Positions 9,406-18,591 of a DNA stretch of 64,000 nucleotides are shown here, in pieces; position 1 is the stretch's first letter; every line of letters starts with the position of its first letter. The stretch covers positions 124,001 through 188,000 of the forward strand of contig JAOSKE010000001.1 of NCBI GenBank assembly GCA_027493775.1, in the 5' to 3' direction. The notes beneath the pieces were generated by a model that did not search any database, was not told the DNA's origin, and worked only from the letters and a program-made list of their open reading frames with translations. This DNA is from Kiritimatiellia bacterium. GTDB lineage: Bacteria; Verrucomicrobiota; Kiritimatiellia; CAIVKH01. The translations under genes were made by a program, and so were the position numbers.

Positions 9406-10584
9406 ATGGCGGACAACGGACTTATAGAACTGCTGCAAAAGCTGGTCGCAATCCCCAGCGTGAACCCGGCGCTGGCGGATGATCCTGCCATCGGCACGGA
9501 AGCGCCGCTGGCCGAGTTCCTTTCTTCTTTCCTTAATACTAGGGGCTTCCGCGTCGAGTGGCACGAAATCACGAAGGGCCGCCCGAATGTAGTGGGGCGC
9601 TTCGGCCCAACAAATCCGAAGCGCTCACTTCTCATTGAGTCCCATCTCGATACACAGGGCATCCACGGAATGATCGTGCCGCCCTTCGTTGGCGAGGTGC
9701 GCGACGGCCGTCTCTACGGCCGCGGCGCGTGTGACACAAAAGGCCCGATGGCTGCTGCGCTCTGGGCGCTTGCGCCCAATCTGCTCGAACGTCTTGCGAC
9801 CGCCGGGGTTGAATTGGTTTATGTTGGCGCAGTCGGTGAGGAAAAGGGAAATTTCGGCGCGGAGCAATTGGTCGCGTTGGGTATCGGCGCGGATGAGGCG
9901 TTGATTCTGGAACCGACGGAGCTTGCCATCGTTCACGCGCATAAAGGTACGCTCTGGTACGAGGTGGAGGCGCTCGGTCGCGCGGCGCATGGCTCCAATC
10001 CGCAGCACGGCGTGAATGCCATACGTGGGATGGCCCGGGTGATTGAGGCGATTGAAGATGAAATCCGGGGCGCAACCGAAACGCATACGGACAAATTTCT
10101 CGGTCGGCCCACCGTCAATATCGGAGTGATTCGCGGGGGCTCGTCCATAAACATTGTGCCGGACCGATGTGTCGTGGAAGTGGATCGTCGTACCGTTCCC
10201 GGCGAGGACAACGCTGCAATTTTGAACAACATTCGTTCCGCGCTCGCGCGACTGACCGCAGACGAGATGCTCACGGGATGGAACCTCAGCTCGATCAAGG
10301 AAGGCGTTCCTTTTTCAACCCCTGTCGAAACTCGTCTCGTGCAGCGTCTCTCCCGCGCGTGCAAAGAGTCTGGCGCTTCCGGCAGAACCGAAGGCGCAGG
10401 CTGGTACAGTGATGCAGGTCCCTTTGCGAAAACCTGCAAAGAGGTTGCCGTATTTGGTCCCGGCAGCATTCTTCAGGCGCATACCGTGGATGAATACATC
10501 GAGTTGTCCAGCCTGCAACAGGGGAGCGAAATTCTCCGGCAATTTCTCCTTGATCTTGCGGACGAAGTGAAGGGAGCCACTTGA
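9406..10584 (+). CDS. M20-family peptidase / deacylase (ArgE/DapE-like)
   Basis: Zinc-dependent hydrolase of the M20 family; members remove acyl groups from amino acids (acetylornithine, succinyl-diaminopimelate) or cleave small peptides. Metal and catalytic motifs are visible: ESHLDTQG (about residues 76-83), GRGACDTKGPMAA (about 105-117), GAVGEEKG with the catalytic glutamate pair (about 141-148), and a lid-domain histidine in AAHGSNPQHGVNA. Start at ATG 9406 is preceded by GAGG and gives 392 residues; an in-frame extension to 9280 has no family character. Its stop overlaps the next start (TTGA). Sequence alone does not settle the substrate, so no gene symbol is given. Confidence 0.85.
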   Translation: MADNGLIELLQKLVAIPSVNPALADDPAIGTEAPLAEFLSSFLNTRGFRVEWHEITKGRPNVVGRFGPTNPKRSLLIESHLDTQGIHGMIVPPFVGEVRDGRLYGRGACDTKGPMAAALWALAPNLLERLATAGVELVYVGAVGEEKGNFGAEQLVALGIGADEALILEPTELAIVHAHKGTLWYEVEALGRAAHGSNPQHGVNAIRGMARVIEAIEDEIRGATETHTDKFLGRPTVNIGVIRGGSSINIVPDRCVVEVDRRTVPGEDNAAILNNIRSALARLTADEMLTGWNLSSIKEGVPFSTPVETRLVQRLSRACKESGASGRTEGAGWYSDAGPFAKTCKEVAVFGPGSILQAHTVDEYIELSSLQQGSEILRQFLLDLADEVKGAT

Positions 10585-12140
10585 GCCGCCGCACGCAAGC
10601 CGCTCTGATTCTCCTTGCCGCGCTGGGCTGGCTCGCGCTCGCTGTCGCGAATTTATTCTTCGGTGAGTTGAATCAGGACGAGGGTTGGTATCTTTATGCC
10701 GCCCGCTTGGTTTCCGAAGGGCAATTGCCGTTCCGCGATTTTGCGTTCACCCAAGGCCCGATGCTTCCGCTGGTCTATGCCATGGGCCACGGGCTTGTTG
10801 CCAAATGGGGGCTGGCCGGCGGGCGGGGCGTTACCGCGCTGTTCGGCATCTTTGCCGCATTGGCCGCAGCATCGTTCGCCGCTCGAATCACGCCGGAACG
10901 CAAAGCCGCCGCCGCGATTTTCGCGTTCATTCTGATTGCCCTGAATGTTTATCACAGCTACTTCACAACCGTCGTAAAAACCTACTCGCTCTGCGCGTTG
11001 TTCCTCACGACGGGATTTGTCTTCGCCTCCCGTGCGCGACTTCGCAACTCGACACTTTTTTTCGCCTGCTCCGGCGTTTCGTTTGCAGCCGCTGCTGCAA
11101 CACGAATTACAGCGGGCTTCGCGCTTCCTGTGATCGGAATTTGGCTGCTCCTTTCACGAAAGGCCCACGGCGACCGCAGTTGGATCGCGTTTGGAGTTGG
11201 CGGCGCTTTGGGATTGGCACTGTTTCTCGGCACGTTTTATATGCTCGCCCCGGAATCCTTTCAGTTTTTCCTGATGCAATATCACTCCTATCGAGAGGCG
11301 GGGAGCGGGCTGCTCGCAACACTTGCGTTCAAAGTCGGATTGATTTCGCGCGTGGTGCAGGCCTACTTCGTCGCTATTGCAATTGGAATGATATTGGCCG
11401 TTGCGAAATCATTTGGCTTTGCCCGAAGCGACAGCCCGCGCGATGGACTGGTTATGGCCGGCTGGATCACGCTGATTGGCATTACGCTTGTGCAAGCCAT
11501 CGCGCCGTTTCCGTACGACGACTATCAAGTGCCGTTGTTTCCGCTCTATGCGGCGCTGCTCGCCGCAGCGCTGTTTCGCTTGCCGATATTTGCTGCGCCG
11601 CGCATTGCTGCAGTGACCCTTTGGGCGGCGTTGCTGCTAAGCGGTGCGTCAGCGATCTCGTCGCCAATTAATCAAAATTGGATGATTAGTGGCCGTGACC
11701 GAATTTGGTGGCGAATGCGCGAACGCCCGGCGCTATTGCAGTTGCGCGATGTAGCGCGGGAGATAAAGAAGCTTTCCGGTGAATCGAAATTCCTGCTCAC
11801 ACAAGACACCTATCTTGCCGTCGAATCCAATCTGCGCGTTCCGCGTGGTTGGGAGATGGGGATTTTTTCATATTATCCCGATTGGCCTCGCGAAAAGGCC
11901 GAGCGCCTTCACGTCCTCAGCTCGGATATGCTGCGGGCCGACTTGGAGCTTGTCCCGGCGACCGTGGTCGCGCTGAGCGACTACGCGTTTAGCATCGCGG
12001 CGCCCGCGGTTTCGCCGTTGCCTGAATCGGATCGGGCCGGTCTTTGGAAATTTGTCGAAACCCGCTTCACTGCGGCGGGTGAAATACCCTATTTTGGGCA
12101 AGGCAACACCACGCTCCACCTTTATACCCGCGCACCGTGA
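10581..12140 (+). CDS. GT39-like membrane glycosyltransferase
   Basis: Polytopic membrane protein of 519 residues in the PMT/ArnT class, which move sugars from polyprenyl-phosphate donors on the outer face of the inner membrane. The acidic motif NQDEGWYLYAARL sits in the first extracytoplasmic loop (about residues 32-44), where GT-C enzymes keep catalytic Asp/Glu. FTQGPMLPLVYA follows, then about ten hydrophobic segments and a soluble C-terminus. The TTG start overlaps the M20 peptidase stop, and its stop overlaps the GT2 start (GTGA). The next gene looks like a polyprenyl-phosphate sugar synthase, which would supply the donor. Confidence 0.8.
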   Translation: MSRRTQAALILLAALGWLALAVANLFFGELNQDEGWYLYAARLVSEGQLPFRDFAFTQGPMLPLVYAMGHGLVAKWGLAGGRGVTALFGIFAALAAASFAARITPERKAAAAIFAFILIALNVYHSYFTTVVKTYSLCALFLTTGFVFASRARLRNSTLFFACSGVSFAAAAATRITAGFALPVIGIWLLLSRKAHGDRSWIAFGVGGALGLALFLGTFYMLAPESFQFFLMQYHSYREAGSGLLATLAFKVGLISRVVQAYFVAIAIGMILAVAKSFGFARSDSPRDGLVMAGWITLIGITLVQAIAPFPYDDYQVPLFPLYAALLAAALFRLPIFAAPRIAAVTLWAALLLSGASAISSPINQNWMISGRDRIWWRMRERPALLQLRDVAREIKKLSGESKFLLTQDTYLAVESNLRVPRGWEMGIFSYYPDWPREKAERLHVLSSDMLRADLELVPATVVALSDYAFSIAAPAVSPLPESDRAGLWKFVETRFTAAGEIPYFGQGNTTLHLYTRAP

Positions 12141-12907
12141 AGCTCTCCATCGTCATCCCCGCGTACAACGAGGAAGAGCGTCTTCCGCCGACGCTGAAGG
12201 CGTATCTCGATTATTACGAGGCGCGACTGTCGGGGAATTACGAAATCATTGTCGTTGTGAACGGATCGCGCGATGGAACCGAGCGCGTGGCCCGTGAAAT
12301 AGCCGAAGACTTTTCCTCCGTCCGCGTCATCGTCGAGCCGCGCCCGATTGGAAAGGGTGGGGCGGTGATGTTGGGGTTCGAAGCCGCACGTGGAGAGCTG
12401 ATTGGTTTTGTGGATGCCGATGGTGCAACACCTCCCTTCGCGTTCGATGACTTGGCCAATCATATTGGCGACGCGGGTGCGATTATTGCATCGCGCTGGT
12501 TCAAGGAATCGGTGGTTTATCCGCCGCAACCGCTAAAGCGGCGTATCGCGTCGCGGATGTTTAATTTCTTCGTCCGTTGGTTTTTCAAAGTTAAAATACG
12601 CGATACCCAGTGCGGCGCCAAAATTTTGACGCATGCAGCGGTGCAGGCGGTCTTGCCGAAGATCGGTATTACTCGCTGGGCGTTTGACGTGGATTTACTT
12701 TTCAAACTTCGCCGCGAACATTTCAAAATAGTGGAACACCCAACGACGTGGCACGACATCGGCGGCTCGCAGTTACGAATTGGCCGCGCGTCCACGGAGA
12801 TGTTTATTGCCATCGTTCGTTTGCGCCTGCTCTACTCGCCGTTCAAGTGGATTGTGGATATCTACGATCACACGCTGGGTCTTTGGACCCATCGCGCCAG
12901 TAAATAA
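12137..12907 (+). CDS. GT2 polyprenyl-phosphate glycosyltransferase (dolichyl-P-glucose synthase-like)
   Basis: Cytoplasmic GT-A enzyme that probably loads a sugar from a nucleotide donor onto undecaprenyl phosphate. It begins KLSIVIPAYNEEERLPPT, typical of the dolichyl-phosphate beta-glucosyltransferase group, with GKGGAVMLGFEAARGE (about residues 73-88) and the metal-binding FVDADGATPP (about 92-101). DTQCGAKI (about 155-162) is another signature of this group. It lacks the two C-terminal membrane helices of GtrB. GTG start overlaps the upstream GT39-like stop, and a flippase gene follows after 3 bases, so the three probably act on the same lipid-linked sugar. Confidence 0.85.
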   Translation: MKLSIVIPAYNEEERLPPTLKAYLDYYEARLSGNYEIIVVVNGSRDGTERVAREIAEDFSSVRVIVEPRPIGKGGAVMLGFEAARGELIGFVDADGATPPFAFDDLANHIGDAGAIIASRWFKESVVYPPQPLKRRIASRMFNFFVRWFFKVKIRDTQCGAKILTHAAVQAVLPKIGITRWAFDVDLLFKLRREHFKIVEHPTTWHDIGGSQLRIGRASTEMFIAIVRLRLLYSPFKWIVDIYDHTLGLWTHRASK

Positions 12908-12910
12908 TGA

Positions 12911-14185
12911 GTGAGCAGGAATCAAAGTTCAGAAGGAAAACTCGTGCGCCACAGCATCTTGCTTTTGGTGACCACGGGAATTGCAAACGTGGCAAACGTG
13001 GCCTTCCACATGGTGATGGGGCGCAGGTTGGTTCCCGATGAATACGGCGTGCTTGCGACGCTGCTGAATATGATGTTGGTGCTCGCGACGCCATTGGACG
13101 CATTGCGCAATGCGATGGCGCACTTTGCCGCGCGCGCGCACCGGGCGGAGAACCCGGCGCTGGCCCGCGCGATCGCATGGCGTTGGGGAGTCCGCATTGC
13201 GTTGTTGTCCATCCCATTCACCTTGTTGATTTTGTTGCTGCGTGGCCGGATTGCCTCATTTTTTCATCTGGCAACTCCCGCGCCGGTTTTGCTGATCGCA
13301 CTATTTCTCATTGTTTTCATGCTGGTGCCCGTCGTCGCCGGCGTCTTGCAGGGGTTGCAGCGATTCTGGTGGTTTGGCGCGTCCATGCACGGATGGTGCC
13401 TCGTGCGGCTTGGCCTTGGAATTGCGTTCGTTCTTTCGCTCGCTGCGACGGCGTATTACGCCGTGCTCGCTCATGCCCTTTCACAATTGTATGCCGTGCT
13501 TGTTGCGGGTGTCGGGGTTTGGTGGATCACGCGCAACGCAGGGCCGCGAACGCAGGCGCCGCGCGGGATCGGTTCCTATTTTCTTTTTGCGATGTTTATG
13601 CTCGGCGCGTACGGCATCATTATGAACTCGGACGTGATGCTCGTGCGCCATTTTCATCCAAGCGAAGCGGGTGAGTTTGCGTGGGCCGCCACGATTGGGC
13701 GCTCTGTCGTTTTCCTCCCCATGCCAATCGTGATGGCGATGTTTCCCAAGGTGATTTCCGCCGGCGACTCCTCGCAGAGCAGCCGACTGATTCTTCTAAA
13801 AGCCCTGGCGATGGTTGTCGGAATGATTGGGGTGGGCGTGGGTATTTCGCTCATCTGGCCCTGGCTGCCGCTGTTGATCCTCTACGGCGTTAAACATCCG
13901 TCACCGGAACTGCTGCATCTGGTGCGGATGGTGATGCTGGCTATGTGTCCGCTGGGGATTTCGTATTTGCTGTTGCATTTCGAGATGGCGCAGCATCGCT
14001 TTGGCACAGTTCCCTGGTTGATTGTTCTGGCCATCGCCTATATCGGCGGCGCGATGCTATGGCACGACAGCGTCCTGATGATTGTCGCAGTGCTGGGCAC
14101 GGTTGCAACCGCCTCGGCATTGCTGTACCTATGGGTGTTGCTGCGACCGGGCCGGGTCGTCTCCCCGCCCGCGCCGCCGCATTAA
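12911..14185 (+). CDS. Polysaccharide flippase-like membrane protein (MOP/Wzx type)
   Basis: 424 residues, almost all hydrophobic, with about 12 membrane segments. The N-terminus VTTGIANVANVAFHMVMGRR followed by LVPDEYGVLATLLNMM matches the start of MOP-superfamily polysaccharide translocases, which flip lipid-linked glycans across the inner membrane. GTG start at 12911 follows the GT2 stop by 3 bases; a second GTG in frame at 12944 is possible. It completes a three-gene set (GT39-like, GT2, flippase). It is the only Wzx-like gene in the window, 9 kb from the main exopolysaccharide cluster. Not closely recognisable as Wzx versus MurJ-like. Confidence 0.75.
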   Translation: MSRNQSSEGKLVRHSILLLVTTGIANVANVAFHMVMGRRLVPDEYGVLATLLNMMLVLATPLDALRNAMAHFAARAHRAENPALARAIAWRWGVRIALLSIPFTLLILLLRGRIASFFHLATPAPVLLIALFLIVFMLVPVVAGVLQGLQRFWWFGASMHGWCLVRLGLGIAFVLSLAATAYYAVLAHALSQLYAVLVAGVGVWWITRNAGPRTQAPRGIGSYFLFAMFMLGAYGIIMNSDVMLVRHFHPSEAGEFAWAATIGRSVVFLPMPIVMAMFPKVISAGDSSQSSRLILLKALAMVVGMIGVGVGISLIWPWLPLLILYGVKHPSPELLHLVRMVMLAMCPLGISYLLLHFEMAQHRFGTVPWLIVLAIAYIGGAMLWHDSVLMIVAVLGTVATASALLYLWVLLRPGRVVSPPAPPH

Positions 14186-14190
14186 TGTTT

Positions 14191-14239
14191 TTCCAACCCT
14201 TGGAAGTGGCGCACTCAACGACTTCCAACCCTTGGAAGT
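14191..14239. repeat. Two copies of palindrome TTCCAA-CCC-TTGGAA
   Basis: Two copies of TTCCAACCCTTGGAA, at 14191-14205 and 14223-14237; the second has eight-base perfect arms ACTTCCAA / TTGGAAGT (14221-14239). Their centres are 32 bases apart, about three helical turns, and the second ends 10 bases before the uvrD ATG. The spacing suits paired binding of a dimeric regulator. The second copy also runs into GTTTTTA, so a weak terminator for the flippase gene is an alternative. Confidence 0.8.
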
Positions 14240-14249
14240 TTTTATCGTG

Positions 14250-16151
14250 ATGTCTGGAGTCTCATTCGAACAGGATTTGAACGAGGAACAACTGGCTGCC
14301 GTACAGGCGCCGGATGGGCCGGTGCTTGTCATTGCCGCAGCGGGAACAGGGAAAACTCGAACGCTGACCTATCGAGTCGCATGGCTCGTGGAGCATGGTA
14401 TTGAGCCGGATCGCATTTTGTTGCTCACGTTCACGAACAAGGCCGCGCGTGAAATGCTGGATCGCGCACGCGGGCTCGTGGGCGAGGGAGTGAGTGGATT
14501 GTGGGGCGGCACGTTTCATCACATGGCGAACCGAATGCTGCGCCGCCACGCGGAGGCGTTGGGCTACAAGTCCGATTATACGATTCTGGATCAGGACGAT
14601 TCGCGGTCGCTTGTAAAGGCCGCTGCGGACGAATTGAATTTGCTCGGGAAACATTTTCCGAAGCCGGATGTGCTGCTTTCAATCTACGGCCTTGCCGCAA
14701 GCCGCGAAGAGCAGATCCACGTCATTGCGGAGCAGCGGCTTGGCGGACACGATATTGACCTGAACGATGTCGTCCGCATCCACGATCTGTACGAGAGGAA
14801 AAAACGCGAGCAGAGCGCGATGGACTTTGATGACCTCCTTGTGAACGGACTGCGCTTGTTCCGGGAGTTCCCTTCGATTCTCGCGCGATATCGCGAGCGG
14901 TTCATGCATATTCTGGTGGATGAGTATCAGGACACCAACGTGATTCAGGCGGCATGGGTGGACAGTCTTGCCGTTGAGCGACGGAATCTGTTGGTGGTTG
15001 GCGACGATTTCCAGAGCATCTATTCGTGGCGCGGGGCGAATTTTCAGAACATTTTGTCGTTTCCCCGGCGTTATCCCGGCGCTGCCGTGTATAAGTTGGA
15101 AACAAACTACCGCAGCGTGCCGGGGATTCTCGATGTCGCAAACGCCTGTATTGCGGGGAATCCGGATCAATTTCAGAAGACGCTTCGCGCGACGCGGGCT
15201 GCGACACGTCCGCCCGTCGTTGTGCGGTTGCGCGATGGGGAACAACAGGCGTTGTACGTGGTGAATCGCATTCGGCGGATGCGCGCGGCGGGTCAGTCGC
15301 TGTCCGATATGGTGGTGTTGTACCGCGCACATTTTCATGCGCTGGAGCTGCAGTTGTTGTTGGCGCGCGAGCGGATTCCATTTCAGATCACGTCGGGCAA
15401 ACGCTTCTTCGAGCAGGCGCACATCAAAGACGCCTGCGCACTGTTGCGGCTTGCCGCGAATCCGGAGGATGAGCTGTCTTTTTCACGGCTTTTGCAGTTG
15501 TTCCCGAAGGTCGGGAAAAAAACGTGTTCGAAAATGTGGGGGGCGCTCGGCGGGCGGCTCGATCTGCACGATGCATCGGCTCGTTCGCGATTGGAGGGGT
15601 TGCTTCCCACCGGCGCACGGGCGAGTTGGCAGGATTTGGCGGAGGTCTTCGGCGCGTTGAACTCGAATCCCGCATTGGTGATTGAGCGCTTTGTTGCCGC
15701 GTTTTACGACCAGTACGCGGTTGTGACGTTCGACAATTATGAGCGACGCAAGGAAGACCTTGAGGAGCTGGTGTTGTTCACGGAGCGGTTTGAAAACACA
15801 ACGGAATTTTTGAGCGAGATGGCGCTGCTGACCAATCTTGACACCGAAGTGGATGACCCAAATGCGGAAAATGTCGAGTCAGTGCGGTTGAGCACCATTC
15901 ATCAGGCAAAGGGGCTGGAATGGCCGACGGTGTTCGTTATTTGGCTTTCGGATGGAATGTTTCCGTCGTCACGCTCGCTGAATGGCGATGAAGGCGATTC
16001 GGAGGAGCGCCGGCTGTTTTACGTGGCTACGACCCGCGCGAAGGATGATCTGTTTCTTTGTGTTCCGGCATTGCGGAATGCGCGAGACGGCGGGGTGCAA
16101 TACTACCCGCCGTCGCGTTTTATCACTGATTTGGCCCCTTCCTTTAATTAA
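14250..16151 (+). CDS. UvrD/PcrA-type ATP-dependent DNA helicase
   Basis: Superfamily 1A 3'-5' helicase for DNA repair and replication restart. Motifs in order: Q-motif LNEEQLAAVQAP (about residues 9-20), Walker A AAAGTGKTRT (about 27-36), LTFTNKAAREM, Walker B VDEYQDTN, GDDFQSIYSWRGAN, ETNYRS, STIHQAKGLEW and RRLFYVATTRAK. From ATG 14250 the protein is 633 residues, shorter than UvrD (about 720), with no long C-terminal tail. GTG at 14247 is an equal alternative; the frame is open upstream into the flippase gene. Two palindromes directly before the start may regulate it. Runs without a break. Confidence 0.92.
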   Translation: MSGVSFEQDLNEEQLAAVQAPDGPVLVIAAAGTGKTRTLTYRVAWLVEHGIEPDRILLLTFTNKAAREMLDRARGLVGEGVSGLWGGTFHHMANRMLRRHAEALGYKSDYTILDQDDSRSLVKAAADELNLLGKHFPKPDVLLSIYGLAASREEQIHVIAEQRLGGHDIDLNDVVRIHDLYERKKREQSAMDFDDLLVNGLRLFREFPSILARYRERFMHILVDEYQDTNVIQAAWVDSLAVERRNLLVVGDDFQSIYSWRGANFQNILSFPRRYPGAAVYKLETNYRSVPGILDVANACIAGNPDQFQKTLRATRAATRPPVVVRLRDGEQQALYVVNRIRRMRAAGQSLSDMVVLYRAHFHALELQLLLARERIPFQITSGKRFFEQAHIKDACALLRLAANPEDELSFSRLLQLFPKVGKKTCSKMWGALGGRLDLHDASARSRLEGLLPTGARASWQDLAEVFGALNSNPALVIERFVAAFYDQYAVVTFDNYERRKEDLEELVLFTERFENTTEFLSEMALLTNLDTEVDDPNAENVESVRLSTIHQAKGLEWPTVFVIWLSDGMFPSSRSLNGDEGDSEERRLFYVATTRAKDDLFLCVPALRNARDGGVQYYPPSRFITDLAPSFN

Positions 16152-16236
16152 AGAGGAAAATTTTTACGCTTGAGCTACTGCCTTGAGTGCTGCGCGGTGA
16201 ATCGGCTACGCTTTGCCGCAGCACAGGAGGTCTCAT

Positions 16237-17772
16237 TTGCTCGCGAAGATTAATTCCGGCGCGGTGTATGGCGTGGATGCGTTTCCCGTCGAGATCGAAG
16301 TCAATGCCGGCCGCGGCGATACCAAGCTGATTGTTGTTGGCCTTCCGGATACGGCTGTAAAGGAAAGCGCCGACCGGGTGTGGACCGCGTTGATTAATTC
16401 CGGCTTCGCCCCGCCTATCGGACGCACCACCATTAATCTCGCGCCTGCCGACATTAAAAAAGAAGGCCCGAGTTTTGATCTCCCGATTGCGCTCGGGATG
16501 CTTGCGGCGACGGATATGATTTCGCCCGGCCCGTTGGAGAGGTATGTCGCCGTCGGCGAGCTGGCGTTGAGCGGCGAGGTGCGGCGCGTCCGGGGAATTC
16601 TGCCGATCACACTGATGGCGCGGAAGGAAGGGTTCGGCGCGATTCTTGTTCCGCCGGACAATGTCGAAGAAGCGGCCGTGGTGGAGGGGATTGCGGTGTA
16701 TCCCGTGCGCTCGTTGCGCGAGGCGGCGGATTTCATTGCGGGCGATATTGAAATCGCGCCCGTGCGTGTGAACGTGGGAGAGGAATTTTCGAGTCACTCT
16801 GCCTACGAGGACGATTATGCCGATGTGAAGGGTCAGGAATTTGCCAAACGCGCGGTCGAGGTGGCCATCGCGGGCGGCCATAACTTGTTGCTCATCGGGC
16901 CGCCGGGCACTGGAAAATCCATGCTCGCAAAGCGCGTGCCGAGCATTCTTCCACCGTTGACGCTCGACGAGGCGCTGGAGACAACGAAGATTCACAGCAT
17001 CGCCGGTGTGCTTCCGCCGCATCAACCGCTGGTTGCACGCCGTCCGTTCCGGTCGCCGCATCATACCATTTCAGACGCGGGCTTGCTGGGCGGCGGGGCG
17101 CATCCGATTCCGGGCGAGGTGAGTCTCGCGCATCATGGCGTGTTGTTTCTCGATGAGTTGCCGGAGTTTCATCGCAACGTGTTGGAAGTGATGCGGCAGC
17201 CCTTGGAGGATGGGCGCGTGACGATTTCGCGCGCTGCTGCGAGTCTGACCTTTCCGTGCCGGTTTATGTTGGTCGCGGCAATGAACCCGTGTCCGTGCGG
17301 GTATTATGGGGACGCGAAGCGAGATTGCCAATGCTTGCCGAAACAAATTCAGCGTTATCGCGCCAAGATTTCAGGCCCGTTGTTGGATCGAATTGATATC
17401 CACGTTGAAGTGCCCACGGTGCAGTACCATGACCTCGCATCGGATGCGAAAGGCGAGCCTTCCGAGGCGATTCGCGAGCGAGTGATTCGGGCGCGGAAGG
17501 TTCAGCAGGAACGTTTTCGTGGGAACCCAAGAGTGAACTGCAACAGCGCCATGCGGGCAAAGGAGATGCAGCGGTACGCGCGACTTTCGGATGATGGGCA
17601 GAATTTGTTGAGGGCCGCGTTGCACGAACTGAATTTTAGCGCACGGGCTTATGACCGTATCTTGAAAGTTGCCCGCACGATTGCGGACCTTGCGGGCGCT
17701 GAGGAGATTCAGAGCAATCATGTTTCGGAAGCCATCCAGTATCGTTCCCTGGATCGCCAGTGGCAGATGTGA
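16237..17772 (+). CDS. comM: YifB/ComM family Mg-chelatase-like AAA+ ATPase
   Basis: Hexameric AAA+ helicase; the ComM branch drives branch migration of donor DNA during natural transformation. The N-terminal Lon-like domain shows [10 protein letters not shown] (about residues 38-47), Walker [11 protein letters not shown] (about 219-228), Walker [10 protein letters not shown] (about 304-312), then [12 protein letters not shown] and the C-terminal Mg-chelatase domain. TTG at 16237 is chosen over the 16213 start because AGGAGG (16225-16230) lies six bases upstream and the N-terminus becomes [14 protein letters not shown], the family pattern. 511 residues, normal length. No other competence genes are in the window. 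Confidence 0.92.
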   Translation: MLAKINSGAVYGVDAFPVEIEVNAGRGDTKLIVVGLPDTAVKESADRVWTALINSGFAPPIGRTTINLAPADIKKEGPSFDLPIALGMLAATDMISPGPLERYVAVGELALSGEVRRVRGILPITLMARKEGFGAILVPPDNVEEAAVVEGIAVYPVRSLREAADFIAGDIEIAPVRVNVGEEFSSHSAYEDDYADVKGQEFAKRAVEVAIAGGHNLLLIGPPGTGKSMLAKRVPSILPPLTLDEALETTKIHSIAGVLPPHQPLVARRPFRSPHHTISDAGLLGGGAHPIPGEVSLAHHGVLFLDELPEFHRNVLEVMRQPLEDGRVTISRAAASLTFPCRFMLVAAMNPCPCGYYGDAKRDCQCLPKQIQRYRAKISGPLLDRIDIHVEVPTVQYHDLASDAKGEPSEAIRERVIRARKVQQERFRGNPRVNCNSAMRAKEMQRYARLSDDGQNLLRAALHELNFSARAYDRILKVARTIADLAGAEEIQSNHVSEAIQYRSLDRQWQM

Positions 17773-17799
17773 GCGAAGGCGATTGGAGAGAAAAATTCG

Positions 17800-18591
17800 G
17801 TGAATAATTTGTTTAAACACGCGAAGCCCGTAATCGGAATGATTCATGTCGCCGCGCTGCCCGGTACTCCGTCCGCAAAGCTGACCATACCTGAAATTGT
17901 CGAATCAGCGCGTCGAGAGGCGGCGCTTTACACCTCGTCCGGTGTGGATGGAATCGCGATAGAAAACATGCACGATGTTCCGTATCTGCGGGGTGGGGTG
18001 GGGCCGGAGATCGTCGCTGCGATGACGCTTGTCGGCGCAGCGGTGAAGGCGGAGAGCGGTTTGCCCGTGGGGATACAAATCCTGGCCGGCGCGAATTGTG
18101 AAGCGCTCGCGGTCGCGCACAGCGCGGGTTTGGACTTTATCCGCGCGGAAGGCTTTGTGTTTGCTCACGTGGCGGACGAGGGAATCATCGAGTCATCTGC
18201 TGCGAAATTATTGCGCTATCGCAAGCAGATTGGGGCTGATCGCGTGCAGGTGTGGGCGGATGTAAAAAAGAAACACTCCGCCCACGCGATTACCGCAGAT
18301 GTGAGTCTCGGCATCACCGCTGAGACCGTGGAGTTCATGCGCGGCGATGCCGTGATTGTCACCGGATCGGTGACGGGGGATGCGCCGCGAATGGATGACG
18401 TGAAGGAAGCAAAGTCACACTGCAAACTCCCGGTGTTGCTTGGCTCGGGCGTTACTCCCGAGAACGTTGCGGCATTTCTTCCTTACGCCGACGGCTTTAT
18501 CATCGGTTCTTACTTCAAAGAAGGCGGCCACTGGACCGGCCCGGTTGATCCCGCCCGCATTCGATCCTTTATGTCCGCAGTTCGCGGCTAA
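17800..18591 (+). CDS. BtpA family TIM-barrel protein
   Basis: 263 residues of the BtpA/SgcQ family, predicted (beta/alpha)8 barrels. The cyanobacterial member affects photosystem I stability, but homologues are widespread in non-photosynthetic bacteria with no settled activity, so no photosynthetic role is inferred. Family blocks: PVIGMIHVAALPGTP (about residues 9-23), GVDGIAIENMHDVPY (about 46-60), ADVKKKHSAHA, and VLLGSGVTPENVAAFL followed by DGFIIGSYFKEGG at the C-terminus. GTG start lies 27 bases after comM with GGAGAG upstream. The stop overlaps the stop of the convergent sulfatase-like gene by four bases. Confidence 0.88.
   Translation: MNNLFKHAKPVIGMIHVAALPGTPSAKLTIPEIVESARREAALYTSSGVDGIAIENMHDVPYLRGGVGPEIVAAMTLVGAAVKAESGLPVGIQILAGANCEALAVAHSAGLDFIRAEGFVFAHVADEGIIESSAAKLLRYRKQIGADRVQVWADVKKKHSAHAITADVSLGITAETVEFMRGDAVIVTGSVTGDAPRMDDVKEAKSHCKLPVLLGSGVTPENVAAFLPYADGFIIGSYFKEGGHWTGPVDPARIRSFMSAVRG

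Noticed and set aside
10685-11671. 328-residue plus-strand frame inside the GT39-like gene
   Set aside because: Out-of-frame reading rich in Arg, Cys and Trp; the overlapping membrane protein is clearly the real gene.
14679-15422. 247-residue minus-strand frame inside uvrD
   Set aside because: Shadow of the helicase gene; no domain, no ribosome site, composition typical of an antisense frame.
16144-17064. 306-residue minus-strand frame over comM
   Set aside because: Antisense shadow of a well-supported AAA+ gene; His/Arg-rich and without motifs.
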